NCBI GenBank assembly: GCA_907165275.2
Contig: OU015666.1
Location: 402,001 to 466,000, forward strand
DNA: 64,000 nucleotides
Direction: 5' to 3'
Source: Zygaena filipendulae
Lineage: Eukaryota > Arthropoda > Insecta > Lepidoptera > Zygaenidae
Below, piece by piece: positions 51,561-63,346 of the stretch (positions within the stretch are counted from its first letter, which is position 1; every line of letters begins with the position of its first letter). Both the position numbers and the translations under genes were made by a program. Under the pieces are notes generated by a model. The model worked only from the letters and a program-made list of their open reading frames with translations, did no database searches and was not told the origin of the DNA.

Positions 51561-52738
51561 CAGTCTTTCGCATCCATAGCTTTCGTTGTTCTCAGGTGCA
51601 ATGCAATCAACTAACTAGTGATGTAATTTGATTGGTCTGCAGCGAATAGGTACGAGTGGGGTCGAGTTGCAAGAACCGCGTTTTTTATTCGAACCAATCA
51701 AATCGACTGCACACACTCGCTGGCTCGTACGTGATTTAGGTCAAAACACGCAGACAGAATCTAGAGTCTAGATTTATTTGGTACAGCGAGATAACTTGTC
51801 AAAACATACGCTCATTACTAGTAATCACAAGCTGATAAAGTATTATCTATTACAGAACTCTCTTCCGCACATTCATATTCTTTGCGTCGGTTGAATTCTT
51901 TTACCCATCCTGATTCCTCAATGAATAAAAGTCCCGATCGGTATGAAGTCTCTTGGGACAATCTCTTATGGCTTAACTTCTCACACATAATTAAAATCTT
52001 ACCTCTATATATCTCCGCCTAATTTATAGTCACTCAACTTCAATCCATCCATTCTAAATCGTTCTGTTTATTTAGAGAAATAGCGTACCGTATGTACCAT
52101 AGATATAATGTCTACCAATTAGGAGGGTCCATGGAAATCCCGATATTCGGTAGTGGTGGAACCAGGTAAAGCACAAGCTTTATCCACGCAGTCATAATAT
52201 GAGCAGTTTCCAAACAAATAACAGCTACAATAAACTCCTTTTTTCTTTTCTTTCTTTCTTTCTACAATCTTCGACATCATTAGACTAGATACTATTAACG
52301 CACAAAACACCCAAAAACTAACCTCCAACAGCAGTAACCGAGGTTGTATATTCCCATAACATTATTTTTAGGCGATTTGTCACGATCACAATGATTGGGG
52401 CGTTTGTGTTAAAAAAATTGCACGAACGCCCGAAAAGGAATCTTGTTTTACTGCTTTGCTAGTTTGCACAAACTCTTATTTTAACTTTTATATGCATCGT
52501 TTTATTTGCTGTGATCTTATTTTTTTATTTTATAGGTAAACTGCTAGCGCCCTTTCAAATCAGTGAATCTCAGATCTAATGTAAAACACCAAAAATTGCA
52601 ATGGTTTTAAGATTTGTTAATTTGTACAATTTCATGTGTTTATTTGTATTGTTTAATTTGTTTTTGGGTATTAAAGAATATTGATCATGAATTTTATCTT
52701 TTTTCAAAGCTTTTATTTAACTTGCAATGTATGTATGT
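51561..52738. other. No recognised feature
   Basis: TTTGATTGGT (51637-51646) and ACCAATCAAA (51695-51704) form a 10-bp inverted pair around a GC-richer loop. Nothing else. Confidence 0.4.
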
Positions 52739-53069
52739 AATAGGCTAGTTTTCTGGGTAAAAAAATCAAAATTCTATTTAGTCCGTCAGTTAGATAATAA
52801 AAAAATAAAAGACACGTATTTTTTGCTTTTTTAAAATAATGGAAATATGCATAGATAAAGCGCATTAAAGTTTAGGGTGGGGGACTCGTGATGTCACAGC
52901 TCGCTATAACGTGCGAACAAACTGTAGCGAGGCGTGACGTCATGTGAAATTTCGACTTGATATATCTCCGTTATTTTTTGGTTACATAAAAAAAAAAAAT
53001 ACGTGTCCAATATTTTTTAATAATCTACAAAACGGACTAAAAAATAAAATTTAGGAAACTAGCCTATTG
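52739..53069 (+). mobile_element. CRE-carrying MITE, copy 6 (variant termini)
   Basis: The interior matches the family, but the ends are AATAGGCTAGTTT and AAACTAGCCTATT, a perfect 13-bp inverted repeat different from the ATGTTGACTA ends of other copies. One CRE is TGATGTCA, the other TGACGTCA. Confidence 0.75.
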
Positions 53070-53399
53070 TAACTATGTTTGTACGGGTGGAATCTTGCAA
53101 TTCAATTTTGAAACAGATACCTTCAAATGCCTTCAACCGATTGAGGTGAAATTTTCTATACACGTTTAGTTTGGATGACAATGCATGGTTTATTCTTTTT
53201 AGCGGATTTGAATAAAAGCTTGTCTTATAAAAAAAAATCCTCATCTAAAATCATAATAATTCAAATTTCAACCTGAAGTTAGTGTAGATAGTGTTTAAGG
53301 CCTTGCAATCCTTCACCAATTTTTCGGCGATGACAGTAAAATTGAGAATTTAATTTCCTACTTTTTTTTTCGTTCAAGATGAGAACTGATGTTTTGTGA

Positions 53400-53560
53400 G
53401 TATTAAGAAGTCTCCTACTAAATGGTTCGATGATCTGACGAAGCTCTCGCTGTATGAAGGTAGGACTAGGCCAAGTGGTCGTTGATATCGTTGGGGAAGT
53501 CTTGAGGAAGACGTTTGTTGGAGTGATGACGATGATAAATGTGGTACCTAGTACCTACTA
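53400..53560 (+). mobile_element. RTE-like ORF2 C-terminal relic
   Basis: Frame fragment SPTKWFDDLTKLS then a stop-containing RWGSLEED and a GATGACGATGATAAA-type tail. This is the ending typical of lepidopteran RTE elements. Confidence 0.4.
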
Positions 53561-54723
53561 AAGATTGCTCCAGAATTGCTCTACAAACTACAGTTAAATG
53601 CTATTGCTTTTACGGCCAACAAGTAATAGACATGTAGACACAGTGTCCGCTGAGTTTCCTCTATATTTAAGGACTATCGGCCGGCACTGACCCCATATTC
53701 GGCTCCCCAGGGGGTGGTGAGATTTACTGGTTATTGCGCACGAGGTCACTGTTTTCATCTGCAATTCTGATTATTTATTTCCAGTATAAATATGATGGCG
53801 TAATCCGTGACCGTTATTCGCTTGGAAATAAAAATGGGGATGATAAAAGTAGGTGGGCGTCTTGAATATATCACATTCTAACTACCTATACGAACAAAAT
53901 CATATGATTTTGTGTTAACTCTTTTGGGCAAAAATTTCTCGTTACTGAAGCGTAAAATAGTTGAAATTGGTAACTTTCAGATAGTAACCGCTTGGGTGCC
54001 GGTTCAAAACTTCTTTAACGGTTTCTTTGAGAACTTTTTGTTGTTTTTCTTTCACATGTTCAGTAGGTACATTTAGCAAAGGATTTTGGTGATTTGAATA
54101 TTTAGTCCTATGTATCATTGATATACATAAAATATTACTTCCAGGGTTTTCAGTCTAATTTGTTAAACATCATAATTGTTTAAACTTAAAAAATAAAAAA
54201 CGTAAGCTCTAATTATATTTTCAAATCAATGAAACTTGTGATTATATGCCATAGGCCGTCTTTGCATGTTTTTGGAGTTGGTTGCTCTGTAATTGTGTTA
54301 CAAAATGATGGTTAGGTTTGTATCTAGTATTTTTCACGTATTTCAAAACTTATGATGTACCTACTTATAAAGAAAGTTGGTTACATGACAAAACCATTAA
54401 GGCATTTTACTTTTACTGTTAGCAAGAACTTTCTGCAATCTGGAATTTTTTTATGGATATACACTTTTTCCGTAGTTTATTTGCTTTGGTCTATAAACGA
54501 ACGCACTGTTATTACCGTATCCTTTACGAATGAAGTAGTAATTGATGCAATTAGAGTTCAGTAGACGCTCATTCATTCATCGATTCGCTTCAGCGAACAC
54601 TTTCGCAGGTCCAGCCATCGGGGAAGGCATAGAGTAGGATATACAAGACACTTTTACAGATACGACACTCGGCAGCAGAGGGCAGAGTCGAATATAATAT
54701 AATACCATTTTTTAGTTTTAGTA
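53561..54723. other. No recognised feature
   Basis: A 70-codon frame at 54352-54564 has no recognisable domain. Confidence 0.4.
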
Positions 54724-55130
54724 AATAGTAGTTGGTTTCACCCACGGTAATTTCAGAGTTCCCGCGGAAATTCCATGATAAAATATAGATATAAACTTTC
54801 CTCCACATTGGTCAAAACCACATGAAAATCCATTGCGAAGTTTTAAAGATCTAAGCATAAGGACAGACAGACAGCGGGAAGTGACTTTGTTTTATACTAT
54901 GTAGTGTGATGGTTTTGATAGTAATTAAAACAAAATAAGGGAGTTTTGAAAGACACGCGGTTGGAGCTACGGAGTTATATTCTTACCTCTATGGTTCGAA
55001 CCACAGTTAAAAGCTATTGGTGTAATAGTAATTAAAAACGTGCTAGGAGATACTTTTATCCCGTTACAAAGAGTTCCTGCAGGAATTACAAAATTGACGT
55101 GAGTGACGTTGGAACCAGCTACCAGCTAGT
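54724..55130. mobile_element. Two Helitron-like repeats, minus then plus
   Basis: 54724-54900 is a minus copy (GGTTTCACCCACGGTAATTT, GGACAGACAGACAG). 54940-55130 is a diverged plus copy ending GGAACCAGCTACCAGCTAGT. Confidence 0.6.
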
Positions 55131-56454
55131 GTGTATTACTTATGTAATACCAGGCAATCATGTCGCGTCTGTGTTAACTTCCACTTTTAGTATATACCAC
55201 ATAGAAGTTTAACGTCGAAAACAAGCTCGCAGCAAATGAGTCGCGACCCATTTAGTTCAAATTGTCCGTGACAGGCAACTATCTGCCGCCTGATTATGCG
55301 AGCCTGGTACCCTGGCGTCGCCGTTTGACCGATCCCGAACGAAATTCTCCCACCTATGGAGAAGTCGTTAGCCGCTATTTCCTTATTTTCCTTTCTTTTA
55401 ATTTCGCGTCTTTGTTAGATTTTCCAGCGGAACACATAAGTACTACCTTTATTGAAGTCTGGTAAAAAGTAGCCTATATTGATTTTAAGACAACATGCTT
55501 ATGCATTAAACATGTTCAAATAGAACTACATATCCACATTTTATAAAAAAAAAATTACGTTTAAATTCTCCATGTAATCTTTCCGCACTTTTCATCAAAT
55601 CTTGCAAACCATTTGTATTGCACTTGCTGGTCCAATCCAATATACTTAGATCAAATTTGGCATACTTATCGTGACATTGCAATATTTTTGTACCATCGAG
55701 CTGATCTGATGACGGAGCCGGGCTGTAGAGACTGTTTCCTGACGAAAATGGTAGGAATATAAAATACGTTTTGTGGCCGTGATTAAAAAAAACTTGTCAC
55801 TTTATCCTTCGCTAGTTTTATACATACATAATATGCATGCAATATGCATGGGAATATGCTTTGTTCTATTCAACGAGGTTTTGCTGTACACTCAACATCA
55901 ATTAAAAAACCAATAGTGTATGACGTATCTACATGAAGTAGGTAGGTACATAGACAATAGACATACCTACTGCAGTAGTGGGCAGCGATAACAAACAGCT
56001 GCAGTAACACTCCACTCTACCATTATGATGGATCGACCGTTTTCCTACAGCCATTTACAATAATTAACAATGGCAGTCGTAACAATTAATAATAAAACCT
56101 CAACAGGCGATGCATCGGCAACACTCAACATATTTATTAAGAGAACTATAAATCAAAGGAAACAAAACGATCTCGCCCGATCCACCCCCGAGCGGGATTT
56201 ACCCCCCACAAAGGGGGTTCTAAGCGGGGGTGTTCCGCTGAAATTACTGGCAATACATCATTGAGATGTTTTTAATAAACGCTGGGTGTTGCCCTCCTGA
56301 CACTCGGCTCTAGATGTAACGTATCTTTGTTGTAGTACTTGAACGTCTTCGGGATAACATTGTTAGATCAACTGCAAAAACTAATTAAAAAGCTATTAAA
56401 AACAAGTCAATTGTAAAAAAAAAAACACTTGAGAGTTTTCAATTGTTTTATCAC
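55131..56454. other. No gene supported
   Basis: 55262-55465 (67 codons) and 56070-56264 (64 codons) are open but unrecognised. CCCCCGAGCGGG and CCCCCCACAAAGGGGG (56180-56215) are short G/C inverted runs. Confidence 0.35.
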
Positions 56455-56698
56455 AAAGCCTTCCCACATATCTATCTATACATATAAAATGCTTTGTCCT
56501 GAATGACTGATCGATCAACGCACAGCCTAAACCGATCGTAGAGACCTGAAACTTGGAGGGCTTAGGCATCCGATAAGAAATTATTTTTGAAAATTCAACC
56601 CCTAAGGGAATGAAAAGGGGTTGCAAAAGTTTGTGTGGAACAATTCCGCGGGAACTTCGAAATTATCGCGGGTGAAACCGCGCGGGACAGCTAGTCTA
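56455..56698 (+). mobile_element. Helitron-like repeat (GCACAGCC subtype)
   Basis: ATGCTTTGTCCTGAATGACT head, GTAGAGACCTGAAACTTGG, GGTTGCAAAAGTTTGTGTGG and CGCGGGACAGCTAGTC end. It is the intact counterpart of the fragment beside the R1-clade element. Confidence 0.7.
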
Positions 56699-57913
56699 TA
56701 ATAATCATTATCTTTCTTTCTTTTTTTTATTGGAAAATGAAAAATTACTTTAGATTGGATGATTTTATGTGAAGTAACGGCCAAATGTGTCGAGTCGTGA
56801 CATGAAGATACGCTCCTCAGTGTTCTATGGCGATAACGATTATTGACTGTCAACTTGGCTAAGGGGGCTGGAGAGAAATCGAGAAATAATCAGAATCAGA
56901 AATTGAATATTAATTGATAAAGTAATTACTTAAAACCGAAAAACAACAAAAAAAAATATTAAAACACATTTATCATATTTACAATGTTATAATTATAGGA
57001 GTTCATAATTTATATACTTTGATAGTACCGTTGCATTGGTATAGCGCTTAGTCAGCCCGCGTGCTACGTCACGTGTTTCTGGTTTGATACCTGCATCAGT
57101 GTGTATACTTACAATTTAATATTATATCGTATAATTGGACGCCGTCAAGCAATAACGTGTTAACCCACAAAATCAAGTTATTGATACAAAACGCTTTATT
57201 GAGAGTTACAGAACGTTTTTTAACTATGTGTTTACTTTATTACATTGTTTAAATAGCGAATAAAATGTTGAACATAAAAAAGTGTTGACAAAAATGGCGC
57301 TATAGTTTTAAATATATATAATAAATAGTTTTAAGTTTGCATAGTACAGTACAAGTTTGGAACTACATACATACATATATTATGTCTAAATACATACATA
57401 CAAGCAAACGAAATTTGAGTATCTGTTTGTAATTTAATTTTTTTTCGCTAGTATACAATTATATATATCAATTTTTGTCTGTCATGAAGTAGGTACAAAT
57501 GCTTAAAATTCATACCTTAGGAGAGGGACTATGAATGTACCTACAGATTACGTCAAACTTGTATTCATAGCAGCTGCCTATCTCTCCAGGAAACTGGCGT
57601 GAGCTTATGCACTAGCACATAATATGAGACCATAGACCATAGACTAGTATATATTAGCGCCATTTGAAATTTACCTGTATTTATGAAAAATTAACTAAGT
57701 GTATTTCTTTAATAAATCGGTGTACATTTAAAATTCGCGCGACAAATTGTCAAAGGCATCCTGTAATTAAATGGGAATTAATTGTTCCCTTTGAGCGAGT
57801 AACGAGGGCCCCTTATTAGTGCTCGTAGCTTGTACCTAGTAGGTACCTACTTAAGATTTGCCCGGGTCGATATTATTTTCATCTGCAATTGAATTAAGCA
57901 TATTACATACCTA
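56699..57913. other. Mostly unrecognised; one SINE-like relic
   Basis: 57037-57100 carries a TAGCGCTTAGTCAGCCCGCG and GGTTTGATACC pair resembling degraded A and B boxes of a tRNA-derived SINE. The TGTCAACTTGGCTAAGGGGG motif near 56850 belongs to the family noted at 18.5 and 49.2 kb. Confidence 0.35.
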
Positions 57914-58257
57914 CATTTTTTATGTCATAGGAGGCAAATGGGCAAGTGGTACACCTGATGGTAAGTGATTACCGCCGCCCATGGACATCTGCAACACCAG
58001 AAGGCATGCAGGTGCGTTGCCGACCTGGAATGGGGATGGGAACTGGCTTTCAAGTGAGGCTGCCGGAACACACCGTCAGGTGCTTGGCAACAGATTTGCA
58101 ACTTGAAGGTGGTAGCTAGCCAGCCGGGCACTAGAGAGCGCCTATGGTTTCCTCACGATGTTTTCCTTCAACGACAGCTCAAGCTCATTGTTAGGGTTTG
58201 AACCTACGCCTTGCGGCGTTTGATCCGAACGCACCGACCACTGAGCTATCATCGCAA
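57914..58257 (-). mobile_element. tRNA-derived SINE, full-length copy 3
   Basis: A box TAGCTCAGTGG and B box GGTTCAAACCC are both intact. A small internal deletion removes CTACCACCATGC-type sequence after AGAGAGCGCC. Confidence 0.8.
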
Positions 58258-59344
58258 TCATACTTCACAATATAAATTCTACGATGAATAAAATTGTGTA
58301 GTGATTAGACGAGAATACAAAATTTTAAATTTCAACATTACGAGAGAGTTCCCGTGGGAGGTTCGAAATAGATGCAAGTAGAACCACGAAGGACCATGAT
58401 ATTATTACCTTAAAAAGAATAATTTTTTTAGGTAATCTAGAATTCTTAAAATTAAAAGTTCCGTAAGTATATTTTAATTTTTTTTTTAGAATTCTAGGTT
58501 TATTGTGAAAGTGTTTTTCGGTTTTTTTTTGCACTGAAAAAGTCGGTTAAAGACCAACCAACAAGACTTAGGCCTCAGCCCCTGAAGGGGTCAATAAAAG
58601 TTCTCAGGGTCCCGATAATGTAGGCGCAGCGAGTTAACCGTGAAAGCGCCGGGTCGGGCTGACCCGCCGATATATTAGCATACATAATAAATGCGCAGGC
58701 GACGCGCGCCCCGGGCACTTCAAGAGAGCGCACCGAGTCACGAAGCGAAGAAAATAAAAATGTTTTTTTTTTTAATCATTTGTCTGTAATAGAAAATCTC
58801 AAAAACTACTCAACCAATTCAAAATAATTTAAAATAATTCTACTATATAAAGAGTTCCTGCGGGATAAAATTAAAATAAAAAATCTTCTTTTACTGAAAA
58901 GGAAGATTTTTTTGGTTCACAAAATTTTTTATTTTTGGTGATCATAATATTATGTAGCATACAAACTTACTATATCTATATTCGCTGACATAATACATGA
59001 CTAAAAGGTCTGCCTTGCTGATTAAAACTAGGTATATAGGTACTTAAAATACCTGTCCCAAATAAATGATTATTATTATTATATTACCATATCAAAATTG
59101 TTCACGATCTATTACGGAAAGCAAGGCAGTCACGTACCTAATGTTTGCGTTTCATGTTTTCCGGAATGCGTCGTGCGCACTCCGGGGCCACCCTGCGGTG
59201 TGGCTGGGGACGGATTGCCGCGCGGCGACTGTGGGGTTGTAACTTCCTAATTTGAAATTTATTTTATTCATACCATGTGGCGCTATCTATTGCTAGAGGA
59301 TGTGTAGTTTTATTATTAAAACTTTACTTTAAGTTTCACTAGAT
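58258..59344. other. No gene supported
   Basis: A GC-richer patch at 58545-58740 and another at 59160-59240 (TCCGGAATGCGTCGTGCGCA palindromic words) have no recognised identity. Confidence 0.35.
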
Positions 59345-59640
59345 GGAGTAAAACAACAATAACTAACTGTTCCTAGAGTTCCCGCGGGAATTCCAGGTTC
59401 AAACGTACCCATGTCCTTTCAAAGCTGTTCCCATCGGTTCCACCCGCGTTGGTTTCGCAGTTCTAGCGAAAATGGTAGACTAAAACGTACCCTAGTACCT
59501 ATGTACCTATGTTCTTTTCTGATAACGTCTTTATTATGCAAAACTCATAGTAATCGGTTGAATAGTAAAGGCGTGAAAAGTTAACAGACAGACAGGCAGA
59601 GTTACTTTCGCATTTATAACATTAATAAAAATTATTATTA
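59345..59640 (-). mobile_element. Two tandem Helitron-like fragments
   Basis: A short 3' piece (about 59360-59425, GAGTTCCCGCGGGAATTCC) followed by a longer diverged copy (59426-59635) ending GAGTTACTTTCGCATTTAT. Confidence 0.55.
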
Positions 59641-59830
59641 GCACAATTTAAAGTCTTAATAAGTTGTTTAGAGTCGAACTGTGACGGAAGTGGCCAATGG
59701 CTGCGGTAGCAGATTCGCATGTCAATAACACGTTTTAAGTTCTATAGGTGCCTATTATTTGCTATTTATGTATACATATAGTGGTGGACAACTAAAAATA
59801 AAATATAGTCGGTTAAAAAATTGCTACTAT

Positions 59831-59982
59831 AAGCCCGCTCCATATTCACGCGAGAATCTTGCGAGAACGCGTGAAAACCTCGAGCACAGCCTCGAGAAAC
59901 GGCGGAGAATATCGGCTCCACATTCACGTTCTCATGGTTTTCTCGTTCTCACAAGATTCTAGCGTGATTGTGGAGCGGGCTT
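59831..59982. mobile_element. MITE with 39-bp inverted termini (152 bp)
   Basis: AAGCCCGCTCCATATTCACG on the left and CGTGATTGTGGAGCGGGCTT on the right; about 35 of 39 positions match. A further inner copy of CTCCACATTCACG (59918-59930) suggests rearranged subterminal repeats. Confidence 0.7.
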
Positions 59983-60924
59983 AAGACTTGTAGTACTTTT
60001 GATATTACACGGAAAACAATTCTGCTTACTGTGACGAGAATTTGGTACACTCTACTTTACCATTTTTTAGAGTTTCATATGTGACAACTCTACAGATAGT
60101 AAACTCTACAATTACTGAATATTGCCCGTTAGGTACAGTAAAATATTGCCCGGTACAATAAATTTAAAAAATAAATGTAATCATTACAAATAAAAGATCA
60201 TCATCATAAATAGTACAATCAACTGTTTTAAGTTTTGTATATACAACGTGTTTATGAATTAACTGAAAACTAAAAAGTAGTTTGCTCAGAATCGAATAGC
60301 GAATCGATTGCACTGTTTTAATATAGGTTATATTTTTTTATTTTTACTAGCCCATGTCTAAATTATTTATGATACAATATTTAGCGCGTACGCCGCCCGC
60401 AGCAAAAAAAATCGAACCGGTAGGCGCGGGCGTAACGCTTGGAATTTCGTAGATATTTGTGTTTGTATTTGTTAACACGTTGTATAGTTTTCTTTCTTTC
60501 TTTCTTTCGATGAGACGAGCGATGGCCAACAGGGTAGCATCACTAGCGTTTTTCCTTATTTCCTTTAACGATTGGGAAAACACATAAAAAAGTTGATGCG
60601 CCATAAAAAAGTTTTACGCCATCTAGCGAAATGTTTGAGATTTTAAGACTTGAAATAATTAAATATTTAAGAGACAAAAAAAATCACACTTTTAGTTGAA
60701 GTTTGTTTTAAGAGTTTCATGAATACAAAGTAAGATTTTGAATAGGTAATTCTTATTTTGGTTTGATAAAATTATGTTGTAAACTTTCAAACCGACCAAT
60801 GCAATTGGAGATTCATGATCACGGCCTATCTATAGATACTATGTTTTTTGAGCATACTTATAGCTTTATGTAAAATGTAAATGTTATAATAATCGCATCT
60901 AGCTTCTAGAAATATAAAGAACTA
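59983..60924. other. No gene supported
   Basis: A minus-strand 85-codon frame (60347-60604, MAHQLFYVFSQSLKEIRK) spans a CTTT microsatellite (60488-60508). No domain recognised. Confidence 0.3.
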
Positions 60925-61315
60925 GCTGTTCCCTGCGGTTTCACCCGCGGTAATTTCGGAGTTCCCGCGGGAATTCCGGGTTACAATATAGCCTATGTTA
61001 CTTAGGGATAATGTAGCATCCTAATGGTGAAAGAATTTTTGAAATCGGTCCAGTAGTTTTTGAGTTAAATCGTGACAAACAAAAAACAAACACGAAAAAA
61101 CTAATCTTTCCCCTTAATAATATTAATAGGCGCGTCAATTAAGGAGTTTCCGCGAGATTTCCGGAATATAAAGTACCCGTTGTCTTTTCCTTTCCTTTCC
61201 TGAAAAAAATATATGTACCTATGGAAAATTTCATGATGATCAATTGAGTAGCTAAGGCGTGAAAACATAACAAACATATAAATATACATTCGCATTTATA
61301 ATATCTACCTGTTAA
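60925..61315 (-). mobile_element. Two Helitron-like repeats in tandem
   Basis: 60925-61105 starts CTAGCTGTTCCCTGCGG with CCCGCGGGAATTCCGGG. 61128-61315 is a second, more diverged minus copy with GAGTTTCCGCGAGATTTCC. Confidence 0.65.
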
Positions 61316-61734
61316 GTATTATTTTAACCGCGGTTGCACTGTTTTTATTCTTTGACGCTTGAAATTTTGTGTTAGTAGAATTGGCCTTATAGGTAGGTAG
61401 GTATAAGAAGGCAACCATACAAACTCCAAGACAGGGGCAAATCGACTAGCATATATCTAATAGAAGCGAGAAATTAGTCAAAAAGCATTAGGCAAGTACT
61501 ATTAGTCACAGCGAGCGTGTCGTCGCGACGATCAAGTCGCTTGTACAATGTACAGTCGCGGGCATAAATAATAAGCCGGCGCGCATCGCGTACAGGCGCG
61601 CACGTAAATAAGTGTACAATAATAGCTGGCTATAAGTCAACTGTGACAATGCCTGTACGGATTTGCAGCTCAAGAAGTCATATGTGGTCGCTTAGGGTGA
61701 GAGCACACTTGGCTGTTCGACATGACATCCATTA

Positions 61735-62105
61735 TCCTACTTCCTACTAAAATTATAAATGTGAAAGTGTGGATGTTTGGATATTTGGATGTTTGGATGT
61801 TTGTTACTCAATCGGATTTGGATGAAATTTGGCATGCACGCTGTCAGGGGTACAGAGAAGGACATAGGGTACTTTCTATCCCGAAATTCCCGCGGGAACT
61901 CCGAAATTACCGCGAGTGAAACCGCGGGGCACAGCTAGTATAAATGCGAAAATGACTTTGTTTGTTAAGCTTTCACGCCTTAACCGATCATTATCAAATT
62001 TTGCATACACGTTTTCAGAGGTACAGAGAGGACATAGGGTAGGTACTTTTTATCCCGGAAATCGGAATTCCCGCGGGAACTCCGAAATTACAGCATTATT
62101 GACAT
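61735..62105 (+). mobile_element. Two Helitron-like repeats in direct tandem
   Basis: 61735-61940 has a GGATGTTTGGAT head expansion and a complete ACCGCGGGGCACAGCTAGTA end. The second copy (61941-62105) starts within 3 bp of that end. An AATAAATAAATAAAT tail lies just beyond at 62162. Confidence 0.7.
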
Positions 62106-62369
62106 AAAATTCCGACCGACATGTTTAGTTTATGTGTATAAATATAGCTGTATGTTTCCTGAATAAATAAATAAATTCCCGCAATGAACAATGAGAACTC
62201 TCGTGTGTGAAACAGCTGATCCCACTAATCGAATAATTCAGTTTAGAATTTAGATCTCATTGTATCACACACTTTACGCCGCCGTCCCACCTCCCAACTT
62301 CCAAGTGCTAACTAAAGACAAGCAAGTAATATGAGCTGCTAATTTGGCGGCGGGACGGAAGCGACACGT

Positions 62370-62410
62370 CGACGACACCTCGACGACACCTCGACGACAC
62401 CTCGACGACA
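62370..62410. repeat. 11-bp minisatellite, 3.7 copies
   Basis: Unit CGACGACACCT, perfect, within a CpG-rich patch (62340-62470). Confidence 0.85.
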
Positions 62411-63026
62411 GACTGGCTCGGCGACAAGTGTCGCGCTGTCGAGTCGTGATACTCAGATAGTTGCGACGACACGGATGCCAGGTATTTTAGACCGACTGAT
62501 ACCAGTTCACACCACATACCACAAGTATTTTGGTACATCGATGAGTCAAAACCGAAAAAAACCCTTCTTTATCATATACAACTATAGACTAAGTAGGTAA
62601 AAACGAAGATAAAGCTTGAAGAGGTATATTAATATCATTAGTGAAATCGAAAATTGATATTAAAAAGGTTTTTTGTTTGTAAGTTCTGTTTGTGGCTCAT
62701 GCAAAAAATGCTGAACAGAATTGAGTTACGGAATTTCGCAGTTGGGTTCTCTGTAGTCTAATTTGAATCAACAAGAGGCTTTGATACAACGCAATCGGTT
62801 CATAAAAAGGAAAGCTATGAGAATCACAAAGTTTGTAATAGTAATAGGCAGAAAATACGTCTATTGTAACACATAAGATAGAACATACACCTACCTAATC
62901 TAAATTGATTGGCCTTATTATCGTTGCATGCTCTCCCGAAAGGTTGTATAAGTACGTAGTATAATGTATACCCTGGAAAAATTTATGATCACATGGATGA
63001 AGTCGTAAGCTAAAGTTATAATTGTC
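62411..63026. other. No recognised feature
   Basis: AT-rich; no supported gene or repeat. Confidence 0.4.
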
Positions 63027-63346
63027 AATGGGCATGTTGACTAATTTATTTTTTAGTTCGACTTGTAGAATAATAAAAAATATTGTAATCAGTAAGTAAT
63101 CAAAAAATAACGGCGATACTTTGAGTTGAAATTTCGCGTGACGTCACTAATCGGTGCAGTTTGGATGGCGGCTTATAGCGGTTAGTGACGTCACGAGCCC
63201 CCACCCTAAACTTTAATGCGCTTCATTTCTGTATATTTTCATTTATTTGAAAAAAGCAAAAAAAAACGTGCCTATTGTTTTTTTTTATTTTCTAACTGAC
63301 GGACTAATTAGAATTTTGATTTTTTAAAGTCGTCAACGTCCCTATA
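63027..63346 (-). mobile_element. CRE-carrying MITE, copy 7
   Basis: AATGGGCATGTTGACTAATT to AGTCGTCAACGTCCCTAT. Both TGACGTCA octamers are intact (about 63140 and 63187). Confidence 0.75.

Noticed and set aside
55262..56264. Two open frames of 64-67 codons
   Set aside because: No domain and no splice or promoter context; chance frames in slightly GC-richer DNA.
57925..58131. 68-codon minus-strand frame
   Set aside because: Lies wholly inside a SINE copy.
60347..60604. 85-codon minus-strand frame starting MAHQLFYVF
   Set aside because: Crosses a CTTT microsatellite and has no recognisable domain or promoter; cannot be supported as a gene.
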